Below, piece by piece: positions 1 to 6,557 of a DNA stretch of 6,733 bases (its first letter is position 1; each line of letters begins with the position of its first letter). The stretch covers positions 1 to 6,733 of the forward strand of contig JACQVJ010000343.1 of assembly GCA_016209805.1 (NCBI GenBank), read 5' to 3'. The position numbers were made by a program, and so were the translations under genes. Under the pieces are notes generated by a model. That model did not search any database and was not told where the DNA came from. It was given only the letters and a program-made list of their open reading frames with translations. Source of the stretch: Ignavibacteriota bacterium. Its GTDB lineage: Bacteria > Bacteroidota > Ignavibacteria > UBA10030 > UBA6906.

Positions 1-8
1 CCTTTGGT

Positions 9-770
9 GTGATCCGCTGGAGGCAGATTATCCACTCGTCATTGATGCGTCAGATCAAAGAACATGTGCCGATACAAAGCGACCGGCATGATGCGATCAT
101 GCGAGTTATCAATCGTTCTTTTGTCGTAGTCCTTGTTTCAACAATCATCGGCCTTGTGTACGTTGTGCTTGGTGCCAGGGTTTTCAGCGATGCCCAGTTG
201 ATGATGATCAATCTCGAAGACGGCATTATTGAGTATGCCACTGCTTTGCTTTTTCTCAGTTGCAGTTTCATTTCCGCTTACCTTGCATACAGTTTCCGCT
301 ATCGCACAACTCATGTTTTTTCCTATCTTGTCCTGGGGGTTGGGTTTTTCCTCTGCTTCGGTGAGGAGATCAGCTGGGGTCAGGGACTGCTTGGACTAAA
401 GACAATCGATGTGATGGCTGCGTACAACGTTCAAAATGAGAATAACCTTCACAATCTCATGGGATACTTTGCCGACCACATTTTTATTTTTTCCGTGTTT
501 GTATATGGTTGTGTACTTCCTGTCCTCAAGCATTCTTTTGCTTTCTTCCGAAAACTCTTTGGTTTCATTGGTATACCAATCCCATCACCGGGGTTGGCAG
601 TGGGATTCTTGATAATCTCGATGATCCACAGTTGGACCGTATACGAACTTGTTGCGCCCATGCCGTTTTTGAGAATTGCTGAACTCCGCGAATTCCTGAC
701 TGCCATTGGGTTCAGCGTACTCATGTACGAATCCAGGCTGTTAATGCACGGCGCGGCCCGCGCTGGATAA
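9..770 (+). CDS. Polytopic integral membrane protein of unknown function (GEEISWGQ / NLHN motifs)
   Basis: I cannot assign a function. The 253-residue product is strongly hydrophobic, with about six likely membrane segments near residues 35-57, 73-97, 103-118, 155-175, 195-212 and 228-245. The N-terminal 30 residues are polar and basic, so probably cytoplasmic. Two motifs stand out between hydrophobic segments: GEEISWGQ at residues 118-125 and a polar NENNLHNL block at 143-150. I recall similar paired motifs in uncharacterised bacterial membrane proteins, but no named family comes to mind. Acidic, Asn and His residues beside membrane segments could form a catalytic or metal site, by loose analogy with membrane-embedded hydrolases; this is speculation. 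The start is uncertain: the GTG at position 9 has no visible ribosome binding site and the frame stays open to the left edge, so the true start may lie outside. In-frame ATGs at residues 13 and 31 are alternatives. The stop is TAA at 768-770. A 92-bp gap follows. Confidence 0.75.
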   Translation: MIRWRQIIHSSLMRQIKEHVPIQSDRHDAIMRVINRSFVVVLVSTIIGLVYVVLGARVFSDAQLMMINLEDGIIEYATALLFLSCSFISAYLAYSFRYRTTHVFSYLVLGVGFFLCFGEEISWGQGLLGLKTIDVMAAYNVQNENNLHNLMGYFADHIFIFSVFVYGCVLPVLKHSFAFFRKLFGFIGIPIPSPGLAVGFLIISMIHSWTVYELVAPMPFLRIAELREFLTAIGFSVLMYESRLLMHGAARAG

Positions 771-862
771 AATGTACAGCAGAACAAGCCCTTTCAGATG
801 ATCACGAGGACAAGACCCCACGTGGCCCACGAAAACAGATAGAACGAGTTGGGTTCTCGCTT
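771..862. other. Intergenic gap without recognisable gene
   Basis: This 92-bp gap lies between two same-strand genes. It contains a CCACGTGG palindrome around 818-825 but no convincing promoter, terminator or small gene. The downstream reading frame is open through the gap but contains no ATG, GTG or TTG before position 863. Confidence 0.4.
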
Positions 863-1417
863 GTGACTCCTCTTCTACCAAATGAGAAAATCACCTCGTC
901 AAAGAACCGCTTCAGGTTTAGTTCGGTTCTGGAGCAATCAACGAACAAACTGTGGGGCTGTCACTTCCGTGTGCCGAACAGTGTTGCGAAGCGCTTTGTT
1001 AAAGGCGGGTCACGCCGCGTTTTTTGCACGCTGAATGGCGCGGGGGTACACCAATGTGCGTTGCTGCCTCACGGCAGTGGTTCGTTTGTGATTACGGTGA
1101 ACAAGAAACGCCGTGAAGAACTCGGCCTCTCGTTCGGCATGAGTGTGAACGTGAGTCTGTGGAGGGACGAAACCAAATACGGCCTCCCCTTGCCCGAGGA
1201 GTTGAACGCACTCCTTCAGCAAGATGATGAGGGGAACGCTTTGTTCCATGCTCTCACCCGCGGCAGACAGCGCACGCTTCTGTATATCATCGGATCGGTA
1301 AAGAGTCGGGAGAAACGCATTGACCGGGCCATTGCTGTGGTGAATCATCTCAAGACCAATAAGGGCAGGATCAACTACAAACAGCTGAATACGGCAATGA
1401 AGGACCCCCGTCGTTGA
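863..1417 (+). CDS. DUF1905 / YdeI-OmpD-associated (OmdA-type) family protein
   Basis: This is a soluble 184-residue protein with two recognisable parts. Residues about 16-102 look like the DUF1905 beta-rich domain, with the W-x-x-HF-x-VP turn at 31-38, a GGSRRVFCTLNG strand at 48-59 and a long SFVITVNKKRREELGLSFG stretch at 73-91. Residues about 109-165 match the YdeI/OmpD-associated (bacteriocin-protection-like) helical domain: a PEELNALL helix, then FHALTRGRQRTLLYIIGSVKS, then REKRIDRAIAVVNHL. Family members are small cytoplasmic proteins of unclear biochemical role; the bacteriocin link comes from a few enterobacterial members and should not be transferred with confidence. The GTG at 863 is the only usual start codon before the domain begins, although no good Shine-Dalgarno sequence precedes it. 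The gene ends 36 bp before the HMA-AraC regulator on the same strand, so the two could be cotranscribed, but nothing in the sequence shows a functional link. Confidence 0.8.
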   Translation: MTPLLPNEKITSSKNRFRFSSVLEQSTNKLWGCHFRVPNSVAKRFVKGGSRRVFCTLNGAGVHQCALLPHGSGSFVITVNKKRREELGLSFGMSVNVSLWRDETKYGLPLPEELNALLQQDDEGNALFHALTRGRQRTLLYIIGSVKSREKRIDRAIAVVNHLKTNKGRINYKQLNTAMKDPRR

Positions 1418-1453
1418 GATTCTGGGAACGGGTGGCATTCTAACGGAGACTGT

Positions 1454-2059
1454 ATGCCCCGCGCAAAACCTGTTGAAACCACAACACTTCTTGTGAAGAA
1501 CATGGTATGCAACCGCTGTATCAGAGTGGTTCGTGAGGAGTTGGAAAACATCGGCGTCGATGTGCGGAGTGTGATGTTAGGTGAGGTCGTTATCGGAGGG
1601 ACGTTGGACAGGGAGAAGAAGGGAAAGATTGCAGCGGTTCTACGAGAGAACGGCTTCGAGTTGATTGAAGACCGTCGCGTCCGAACGATTGAACAAATCA
1701 AGCACGCTATCTTGAAGTTGGTATATGAAGAAGACCTCGAGCATCATCCTCCCGCGAAGTACTCAGCCTATATAGCGGAAAAGGTGGGTCAGGACTATCA
1801 CTCACTGAGCACTCTTTTTTCATCGGTTGAGAACATCACCATCGAACAATACATCATCCTCCAGAAGATCGAGCGTGTGAAAGAGCTGCTGAAGTATGGC
1901 GAGCTGACCCTGAGTGAAATCTCTTATAAGATGGGATACAGCAGTGTTCAGCACCTCTCCAACCAGTTCAAGAAAGTTACCGGCATGACTCCCAGCGCTT
2001 TTAAGAACATGGTGCAGAACGCCAGAACCCCCCTCGACAAGATCGCATTGCAACGATGA
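1454..2059 (+). CDS. HMA-domain/AraC-type transcriptional regulator
   Basis: The 201-residue protein fuses a metal-binding domain to a DNA-binding domain. Residues about 10-72 have the ferredoxin-like HMA pattern, with MVCNRC at 17-22 (MxCxxC; Cys19 and Cys22 are the only cysteines in the protein). Residues about 80-190 form an AraC/XylS-type DNA-binding domain: a first helix-turn-helix around 103-126, a connecting helix with RVKELL at 141-146, and a canonical second helix-turn-helix from LTLSEISYKMGYSS (151-164) through HLSNQFKKVTGMTPSAFK (167-184). No sugar-binding cupin domain is present, so the usual AraC sensor is replaced by HMA. The expected role is a cytoplasmic transcription regulator responding to Cu(I) or another thiophilic metal; the ligand is inferred. 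The ATG has a good GGAG ribosome binding site at 1445-1448 with 5-nt spacing. It converges on the RND pump operon with 3 bp between stop codons. Confidence 0.9.
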   Translation: MPRAKPVETTTLLVKNMVCNRCIRVVREELENIGVDVRSVMLGEVVIGGTLDREKKGKIAAVLRENGFELIEDRRVRTIEQIKHAILKLVYEEDLEHHPPAKYSAYIAEKVGQDYHSLSTLFSSVENITIEQYIILQKIERVKELLKYGELTLSEISYKMGYSSVQHLSNQFKKVTGMTPSAFKNMVQNARTPLDKIALQR

Positions 2060-2062
2060 GAA

Positions 2063-2080
2063 TCAAGTCGATCGGCTTGA
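2063..2080 (+). terminator. Weak hairpin at convergent gene junction
   Basis: The 18-base near-palindrome TCAAGTCGATCGGCTTGA can form, as plus-strand RNA, a 7-bp stem (one G-U pair) around a GAUC loop, just after the stop of the HMA-AraC gene. It overlaps the stop codon of the opposing RND gene. No T-run follows on either strand, so it is not a classical intrinsic terminator. The minus-strand RNA has a C-A mismatch in the stem. It may be a weak terminator or simply coding sequence. Confidence 0.25.
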
Positions 2081-5000
2081 CACAGCGATTTCGATCCTTT
2101 CCCGTTCGCGGACTTTGACCGACTCTGTCGCAAATTCGCCTTCACGGAGAGGGAGCGCTGTTTTCCTCGAGAAGTACGAATAGATCGCTGGAATAACGTA
2201 GAGCGTCAAACCTCCCGAAAAAATGAGACCCCCGATCACTGCAGTACCCATCGAAACGCGGCTCTCCGCTCCGGCGCCCAACCCAAGCGCGATGGGGAGA
2301 ATGCCGAGGACTGTCGAGAGGCTTGTCATGAGGATAGGGCGGAAGCGAGCAACCGCCGCGCTGATGACAGCATCCATCACCCTAAGGCCGGTTGCTTTCC
2401 GCTGGTTTGCAAACTCCACGATCAAGATACCATTCTTCGTCACAAGCCCGATCAACATGATCTGGCCGATTTGACTGAAGATGTTGAAGGTCTGGTTGAA
2501 ATACCAGAGCGACAACAACGCTCCGGCTACTGCAAGCGGTACAGTAAACATGATGATGAACGGATCGCGAAAGCTTTCAAACTGTGCCGCCAGTACCAAG
2601 TAGCTGAGGACGAGAGCAAGAAGGAACACAAAGAGAAGGCTCTGTGAACTCTCCGCAAAATCCCGGGCCGCGCCCGCTAGAGCCGTATTGAACGATTCAT
2701 CAAGGAGTTTGTCTGCAATTCCACTCATCGCCGTGATTCCGTCTCCCAATGTGTAGCCCGGTGTCAATCCTGCGGAGATCGTCGCGGAGATCTGGCGGTC
2801 GAAACGGTACAACTCCGGGGGTGTTGCTTGCTCGGTAACACTCACCAGATTATCGAGCTGGATCAGCTCACCGCTGCGACCGCGCACAAAGATCGAGGTT
2901 AGCCTGCGTGGTGCATCGCGGCTCTCCCGTGTCAGCTGACCGATCACCTGGTACTGTTTGCCGTCCTTGATGAAATATCCGTAGCGTTGGCCGCTCAGCG
3001 TGAGTTGCAGCGTCTGGGCAATGTCGCTCACGGAGACTCCCAGTGAGCGTGCCCGCTCACGGTTGATCTCGATGACAAGCTCAGGTTTGTTAAACTTTAG
3101 ATCGACTTCCGCAACACTGAACGCCGGATGGGCATCTACCTCTTCAAGGAATTGCGGCAGAACGGCCTTGAGTTTTTCAAAACTGGGTGCCCGAAGAACG
3201 TACCGCACGGGCAGGCCGAACCGCGCTCCTCCTCCGCCGATTGCGATCGTCTGTTCCTGAGCAACCACCGTCCGCGCATCATCTAATCTTCTCACAGACT
3301 GTAGAAGAGCCCCGGCGATCTCCTGCTGCGATCGGTCGCGTTCTTCCGGGGGCACCAGCGTAACGGTCGTCCTTCCAGCGTTGGCACCACCGGCGTAACC
3401 CGAGGTATTGGCGATGACCGCTTCAACTTCGGGAACTTCATTACGGATCAGGACAATCAGGCTGTCCATGTACGCATCCATCCTCTCGAAGGAAGTTCCT
3501 TCGGGTGCAGTGGAGTTCACTCGCAATCGGCTGCGGTCTTCCAGTGGGGCGAGCTCTTGCGGAAGAATCGTAAAGAAGAGCCATATCAATCCGGCCGCGA
3601 CGAACACCGCAACAAATGCAGGCTGTCGCCGCTTCATGAATGCAATCAGCGATTTCTCGTAGCCTCTGATCATTTGCGCGAAGAACGGCTCCGTCCATCT
3701 GTAGAACCGGCTGTGGCCGGCGTGCGCCTTAATCAACCGGGTGCTGAGCATTGGTGTAAGTGTGAGTGCAACGAACGACGAGATGAGTACTGCCCCGCCA
3801 ATCACCACGCCGAATTCTCTGAATAACCTTCCGGTTAATCCCTGGAGAAAGAGGATCGGCATGAACACCGCAATGAGTGCCACGGTCGTTGAAATGATGG
3901 CGAAGAACACCTCCTTCGAACCCTTCAGTCCGGCCTCAATTGGGTTCATCCCCTGTTCGATCTTCTTGTAGATATTTTCCAGAATCACGATGGCATCGTC
4001 CACCACGAGGCCGATGGCAAGAACGAGGCCCAGGAGTGTCAGGACATTGATCGAGAATCCCGCAAGGTACATGATGAAAAACGTACCGATGAGAGATATG
4101 GGGATGGCAAATACGGGGATGAGTGTTGTGCGCCAATCGCGAAGGAAGAGAAAGATGATGAGGACGACAAGGGCAAACGCCGCGAGGATCGCCTCCCGAA
4201 CCTCGGCGATGGATGCCCGGATATATTTCGTTGTGTCGAACCCGATGCTCAATTCGATGTCGTCTGCCAAATCGGCTTTGATATGTTCGATGCGACGGAA
4301 GAACTCGTCAGCGATTGCGATGTGGTTTGAGCCTGGTTGCGGGACGATCGCGACAGCAACACGCGGCCCGGCCAGCCCCTTTGAAATTGACCGCTCGTCT
4401 TCGGGGGCCAGCTCGGCATATCCCACATCGCCGAATCGCACGATCTGGCCATTCTCCTCACGGATGATCAGATTGTTAAACTCAGCCGGCGTCTCCAATC
4501 GGCTCAGAGTTCTCACAGTTAGCTCAACGTGATTCCCTTCGATCCGGCCCGCCGGCAGCTCGACGTTCTCGGCATTCAATGCGTTCCGTACGTCGAGTGC
4601 AGTGACGTGATAGGCCGCCAGCTTCTGTGGATCCATCCGCAGCCGCATGGAAAAACGCTTCTCGCCAAAGATGCGTACTTCGCTGACTCCCGGTATTGTC
4701 TGCAACTGCTCCTTGAAGGTTCTGTCGGCGAGGTCACTTAGTTGCAGGAGATTGCGGCTGTTGCTTGTGATGTTAAGAACGACGATGGGGCTTGCGTCCG
4801 CGTCTGCTTTTGAGACAACGGGAGGATCGACGTCGGGCGGAAGGTTCCGGACGGCGCCGGCGACCTTGTCACGCACATCGTTTGCCGCAGTCTCCAGGTC
4901 TACCTCCAATTCAAACTCAATGGTGATTCTGCTGCGCCCATCGCTGCTTGTCGAACTGACAGTTCGAATCCCCGGGACACTGCTCACGGCATCTTCGAGC

Positions 5001-5197
5001 CGCTCGGTAATTTGCGACTCGATAACGTTGGCATTTGCACCGGGGTAGGAAGTGGTGACAGAAATGATCGCCGGATCGACATTGGGGAACTCTCGCACAC
5101 CAAGATACGTGAAACCGATGACACCAAAGAGGACGATGGCGATCGACATGACGATCGAAAGGACAGGGCGGTGTATGGAAACTGCTGAGAGACTCAT
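2063..5197 (-). CDS. RND multidrug efflux transporter, HAE-1 (AcrB-like) permease subunit
   Basis: This is the proton-driven inner-membrane pump of a tripartite efflux system. Its 1044 residues match the usual full length for AcrB-type proteins. The classic repeated layout is visible: TM1 at about 11-29, a first large periplasmic porter loop (about 30-335), TM2-6 (about 336-488), TM7 (about 525-543), a second periplasmic loop (about 544-850) and TM8-12 (about 852-1008). The TM4 motif GLVVDDAIVILEN at 396-408 gives the Asp400-Asp401 pair. The TM10 motif GLVTKNGILIVEFAN at 917-931 gives Lys921. These correspond to AcrB Asp407/Asp408/Lys940, so the proton relay looks intact and the class is drug/organic-substrate HAE-1 rather than metal-type CusA. 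The real substrate cannot be read from sequence. A charged cytoplasmic tail follows residue 1010. The ATG lies inside the stop of the adaptor gene (ATGA overlap, 5194-5197), with a GGAG ribosome binding site at 5202-5205, indicating translational coupling. No frameshift was seen. Confidence 0.97.
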   Translation of the reverse strand: MSLSAVSIHRPVLSIVMSIAIVLFGVIGFTYLGVREFPNVDPAIISVTTSYPGANANVIESQITERLEDAVSSVPGIRTVSSTSSDGRSRITIEFELEVDLETAANDVRDKVAGAVRNLPPDVDPPVVSKADADASPIVVLNITSNSRNLLQLSDLADRTFKEQLQTIPGVSEVRIFGEKRFSMRLRMDPQKLAAYHVTALDVRNALNAENVELPAGRIEGNHVELTVRTLSRLETPAEFNNLIIREENGQIVRFGDVGYAELAPEDERSISKGLAGPRVAVAIVPQPGSNHIAIADEFFRRIEHIKADLADDIELSIGFDTTKYIRASIAEVREAILAAFALVVLIIFLFLRDWRTTLIPVFAIPISLIGTFFIMYLAGFSINVLTLLGLVLAIGLVVDDAIVILENIYKKIEQGMNPIEAGLKGSKEVFFAIISTTVALIAVFMPILFLQGLTGRLFREFGVVIGGAVLISSFVALTLTPMLSTRLIKAHAGHSRFYRWTEPFFAQMIRGYEKSLIAFMKRRQPAFVAVFVAAGLIWLFFTILPQELAPLEDRSRLRVNSTAPEGTSFERMDAYMDSLIVLIRNEVPEVEAVIANTSGYAGGANAGRTTVTLVPPEERDRSQQEIAGALLQSVRRLDDARTVVAQEQTIAIGGGGARFGLPVRYVLRAPSFEKLKAVLPQFLEEVDAHPAFSVAEVDLKFNKPELVIEINRERARSLGVSVSDIAQTLQLTLSGQRYGYFIKDGKQYQVIGQLTRESRDAPRRLTSIFVRGRSGELIQLDNLVSVTEQATPPELYRFDRQISATISAGLTPGYTLGDGITAMSGIADKLLDESFNTALAGAARDFAESSQSLLFVFLLALVLSYLVLAAQFESFRDPFIIMFTVPLAVAGALLSLWYFNQTFNIFSQIGQIMLIGLVTKNGILIVEFANQRKATGLRVMDAVISAAVARFRPILMTSLSTVLGILPIALGLGAGAESRVSMGTAVIGGLIFSGGLTLYVIPAIYSYFSRKTALPLREGEFATESVKVRERERIEIAVSSRST

Positions 5198-6279
5198 TGG
5201 GCTCCTGCTTGTCGGTCCATCTGAGGTCGAACAGCCGCGCCGGGACGGAGCTGGAGGATTGCAGAAATGATGAGTGTATCGCCGTCGCTCAACCCCTTCG
5301 TAATCTCCACGCGCTCTTCAGCACGCGTCCCGATTTCTACAGACTGTGACTCCGCTATCCCATGCCGGTACACGAATACCCGGTGTCCTTTCAGTTCAGG
5401 GATCAGAGCATATGTTGGTATTGTCAGGGCGCTTCGTTCGTTCAGGATCACCTCGATCGTTGCAAATGAGCCGGGGAGCAGAAGTCCCTTAGGGTTTGAT
5501 GTGAGTGCGCGAAGCCGCAACGTTCGCGTTGTTTGATTAATCCGTGCGTCCATAGAATAGATCTTCGCCTCGAATTGTTCGGGACGGGTCTGCACGCGGA
5601 ATGTGATGCCGTCACCGACTTTAACCTCAGCTGCATATTTTTCGGGTATGGTGAAGTCGATTTTCATCCGACTGTTGTCCTGAAGAGTGGTGATGACGAT
5701 CGCTGGAGAGACGTAGCTTCCTTCGCTGACAAACCGAAGACCGATGGTGCCGTCGAACGGTGCACGTATCTCTGTCTTCTCGACTTGGGCCTTGATAAGT
5801 TGGGCATCGGCACGGACGACGTTCAGCTCGTTCATCGCGCTGTTGTATTCCTCTTCACTGACGAACTTCTTCTCAAACAATTGCCGCTGCCTCGCGGCTT
5901 GCTGTTCCGCAATTGCCAGCCTCGACTCGGCCCTCAGGAGCTGTGCCTGCAACTCGTCGTCATTGATCTTCACCAAGACGTTCCCCTTCTTCACGCGCGC
6001 CCCTTCTTTGAAAGAGATTCGTTCGATTTGACCGGATACCTGGCTTCGGACATCAACCTCCTCATTCGAAAGCACTGTTCCGACTGCCGTCACTTTTCCC
6101 CCGAGCTTTTCAGCTCGCACGACCACGGTTCGTACGTCCATCTGTTGATCACGGGATAGAGCCGGATTATTGCTTCGGGTGCCTGGATTACCAGAAGTGA
6201 TGATTTTTGGGAGAGTCAATGCGATGAGCACAACTCCCGCACCGAGGAGCAGCACGGTTCGCTTTGTCTTCGTACTCAT
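5194..6279 (-). CDS. RND efflux periplasmic adaptor subunit (membrane fusion protein)
   Basis: The 361-residue AcrA/MexE-like adaptor would bridge the RND pump to an outer-membrane channel. An N-terminal membrane anchor spans about residues 8-28. There is no lipobox cysteine, so it is anchored by the uncleaved segment rather than as a lipoprotein. Next come the first lipoyl half-motif (GTVLSNEEVDVRSQVSGQI, 67-85, and the region to about 105), an alpha-helical hairpin at about 107-166, the second lipoyl half with IRAPFDGTIG (171-180), a beta-barrel region (about 203-280, including GLLLPGSFATIEV at 265-277) and a membrane-proximal domain to about 350. The ATG at 6277-6279 is directly preceded by an in-frame TGA, and any later start would remove the anchor, so this start is well supported. 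The ribosome binding site is weak: an AAAGAGA run lies more than 10 nt upstream. It is the first gene of the pump operon and overlaps the transporter gene by 4 nt. Confidence 0.96.
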   Translation of the reverse strand: MSTKTKRTVLLLGAGVVLIALTLPKIITSGNPGTRSNNPALSRDQQMDVRTVVVRAEKLGGKVTAVGTVLSNEEVDVRSQVSGQIERISFKEGARVKKGNVLVKINDDELQAQLLRAESRLAIAEQQAARQRQLFEKKFVSEEEYNSAMNELNVVRADAQLIKAQVEKTEIRAPFDGTIGLRFVSEGSYVSPAIVITTLQDNSRMKIDFTIPEKYAAEVKVGDGITFRVQTRPEQFEAKIYSMDARINQTTRTLRLRALTSNPKGLLLPGSFATIEVILNERSALTIPTYALIPELKGHRVFVYRHGIAESQSVEIGTRAEERVEITKGLSDGDTLIISAILQLRPGAAVRPQMDRQAGAQ

Positions 6280-6300
6280 TCAGGAAGTCGATTTCTCTTT

Positions 6301-6312
6301 GAATCGCAGGAA
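6301..6312 (+). repeat. Short direct repeat copy 1 (GAATCGCAGGAA)
   Basis: This 12-base motif recurs at 6407-6419 with one inserted A. It lies in the leader of the adaptor gene. Spaced direct half-sites are typical for AraC-family regulators, but a repeat this short can arise by chance. Confidence 0.25.
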
Positions 6313-6406
6313 TACTTTTACATCACTTAACGGTCGAATGGTCTGGTCGGTTCCACCTATTTCGGTTTTATGGTATGAACGGAATTCGACCTACCTAATT
6401 AACAGA

Positions 6407-6419
6407 GAATCGACAGGAA
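6407..6419 (+). repeat. Short direct repeat copy 2 (GAATCGACAGGAA)
   Basis: This is the second copy of the motif at 6301-6312, with one extra A. The overlapping GAGAATCGAC (6405-6414) also nearly matches, in inverted orientation, the GTCGATTTCTC at 6287-6297 (GAGAAATCGAC on the minus strand). It sits between the elements of the weak minus-strand promoter candidate. Confidence 0.25.
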
Positions 6420-6454
6420 GTGCAACTTCGAAGCGATCCGGCGTGCCGTTGCTG

Positions 6455-6471
6455 ATAGATCGGTCTATAAT
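6455..6471 (+). promoter_or_regulatory. Palindrome overlapping a perfect TATAAT hexamer
   Basis: ATAGATCGGTCTAT (6455-6468) has perfect 5-bp arms ATAGA/TCTAT around TCGG and overlaps TATAAT at 6466-6471. The hexamer resembles a sigma-70 -10 element for the plus strand, but no good -35 lies 16-18 bp upstream (the TTGCTG at 6449-6454 is too close). It could be an operator over a regulated promoter, or chance in AT-rich DNA. Confidence 0.3.
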
Positions 6472-6494
6472 TTTTTCCAGAAATTCTGTAACAT

Positions 6495-6512
6495 ATCACC
6501 ACATGCGGTGAT
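6495..6512. promoter_or_regulatory. 18-bp palindrome, candidate operator
   Basis: ATCACCACATGCGGTGAT has perfect 6-bp arms (ATCACC/GGTGAT) and a central CATG, with one mismatched pair. It ends one base before the TATATTTG element, so it occupies the spacer/-35 side of the presumed HMA-gene promoter, where an activator or repressor dimer would be expected. The binding protein is unknown. Confidence 0.45.
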
Positions 6513-6513
6513 G

Positions 6514-6521
6514 TATATTTG
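6514..6521 (+). promoter_or_regulatory. Candidate Bacteroidota-type -7 promoter element (TATATTTG)
   Basis: TATATTTG fits the TAnnTTTG -7 consensus known for the Bacteroidetes primary sigma factor, and its first six bases also resemble a sigma-70 -10. It lies 36 bp upstream of the ATG at 6558, giving a leader of roughly 30 nt. No clear TTG -33 element sits 19-21 bp upstream; that space is taken by the palindrome, which would suit an activator-dependent promoter. Confidence 0.4.
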
Positions 6522-6557
6522 TTCCAGGCAGTTCATTCATCCAGAGGAGAACACACG

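Larger units (their letters stand above)
6280..6557. promoter_or_regulatory. Divergent intergenic control region between pump operon and HMA gene
   Basis: This 278-bp region separates divergent genes, so it should hold promoters for both. It is visibly more AT-rich than the flanking genes and contains no credible gene; the antisense frame that runs through it continues out of the adaptor gene and has no domain. It holds two short palindromes (6455-6468, 6495-6512), a TATAAT at 6466-6471, a TATATTTG at 6514-6521 and a repeated GAATCG(A)CAGGAA motif. For the minus strand the best promoter guess is weak: GTGCAA at 6420-6425 (TTGCAC read on the minus strand) and ATTAAC at 6398-6403 (GTTAAT), 16 bp apart. 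Confidence 0.7.

Noticed and set aside
449..787. Minus-strand open frame opposite the membrane protein gene
   Set aside because: It has no recognisable motif, and the plus strand encodes a coherent multi-helix membrane protein with conserved-looking motifs.
811..862. CCACGTGG palindrome and a GAGTTGGG run before the DUF1905 gene
   Set aside because: The palindrome has no loop or T-run to act as a terminator. The GAGTTGGG run is a poor, distant match to a ribosome binding site. Neither supports a feature.
3990..4532. 180-codon plus-strand open frame antisense to the RND gene
   Set aside because: The composition is Arg/Ser/Met-rich as expected of a shadow frame, with no domain, and the opposite strand is a conserved full-length RND coding sequence.
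2063..5197. Possible heavy-metal (HME/CusA-type) RND transporter, suggested by the HMA neighbours
   Set aside because: The TM4 motif is VVDDAIV with paired aspartates and TM10 carries the lysine, which is the HAE-1 pattern; no CusA-type methionine-rich features were seen.
5533..6159. 208-codon plus-strand open frame antisense to the adaptor gene
   Set aside because: It lies wholly opposite the well-supported adaptor gene. Its product shows no recognisable domain, and no ribosome binding site precedes it.
6170..6511. 113-codon plus-strand open frame spanning the adaptor start and the divergent intergenic region
   Set aside because: Over a third of it is antisense to the adaptor and the rest covers AT-rich control DNA. 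There is no domain, and it would remove the expected promoter space for the pump.
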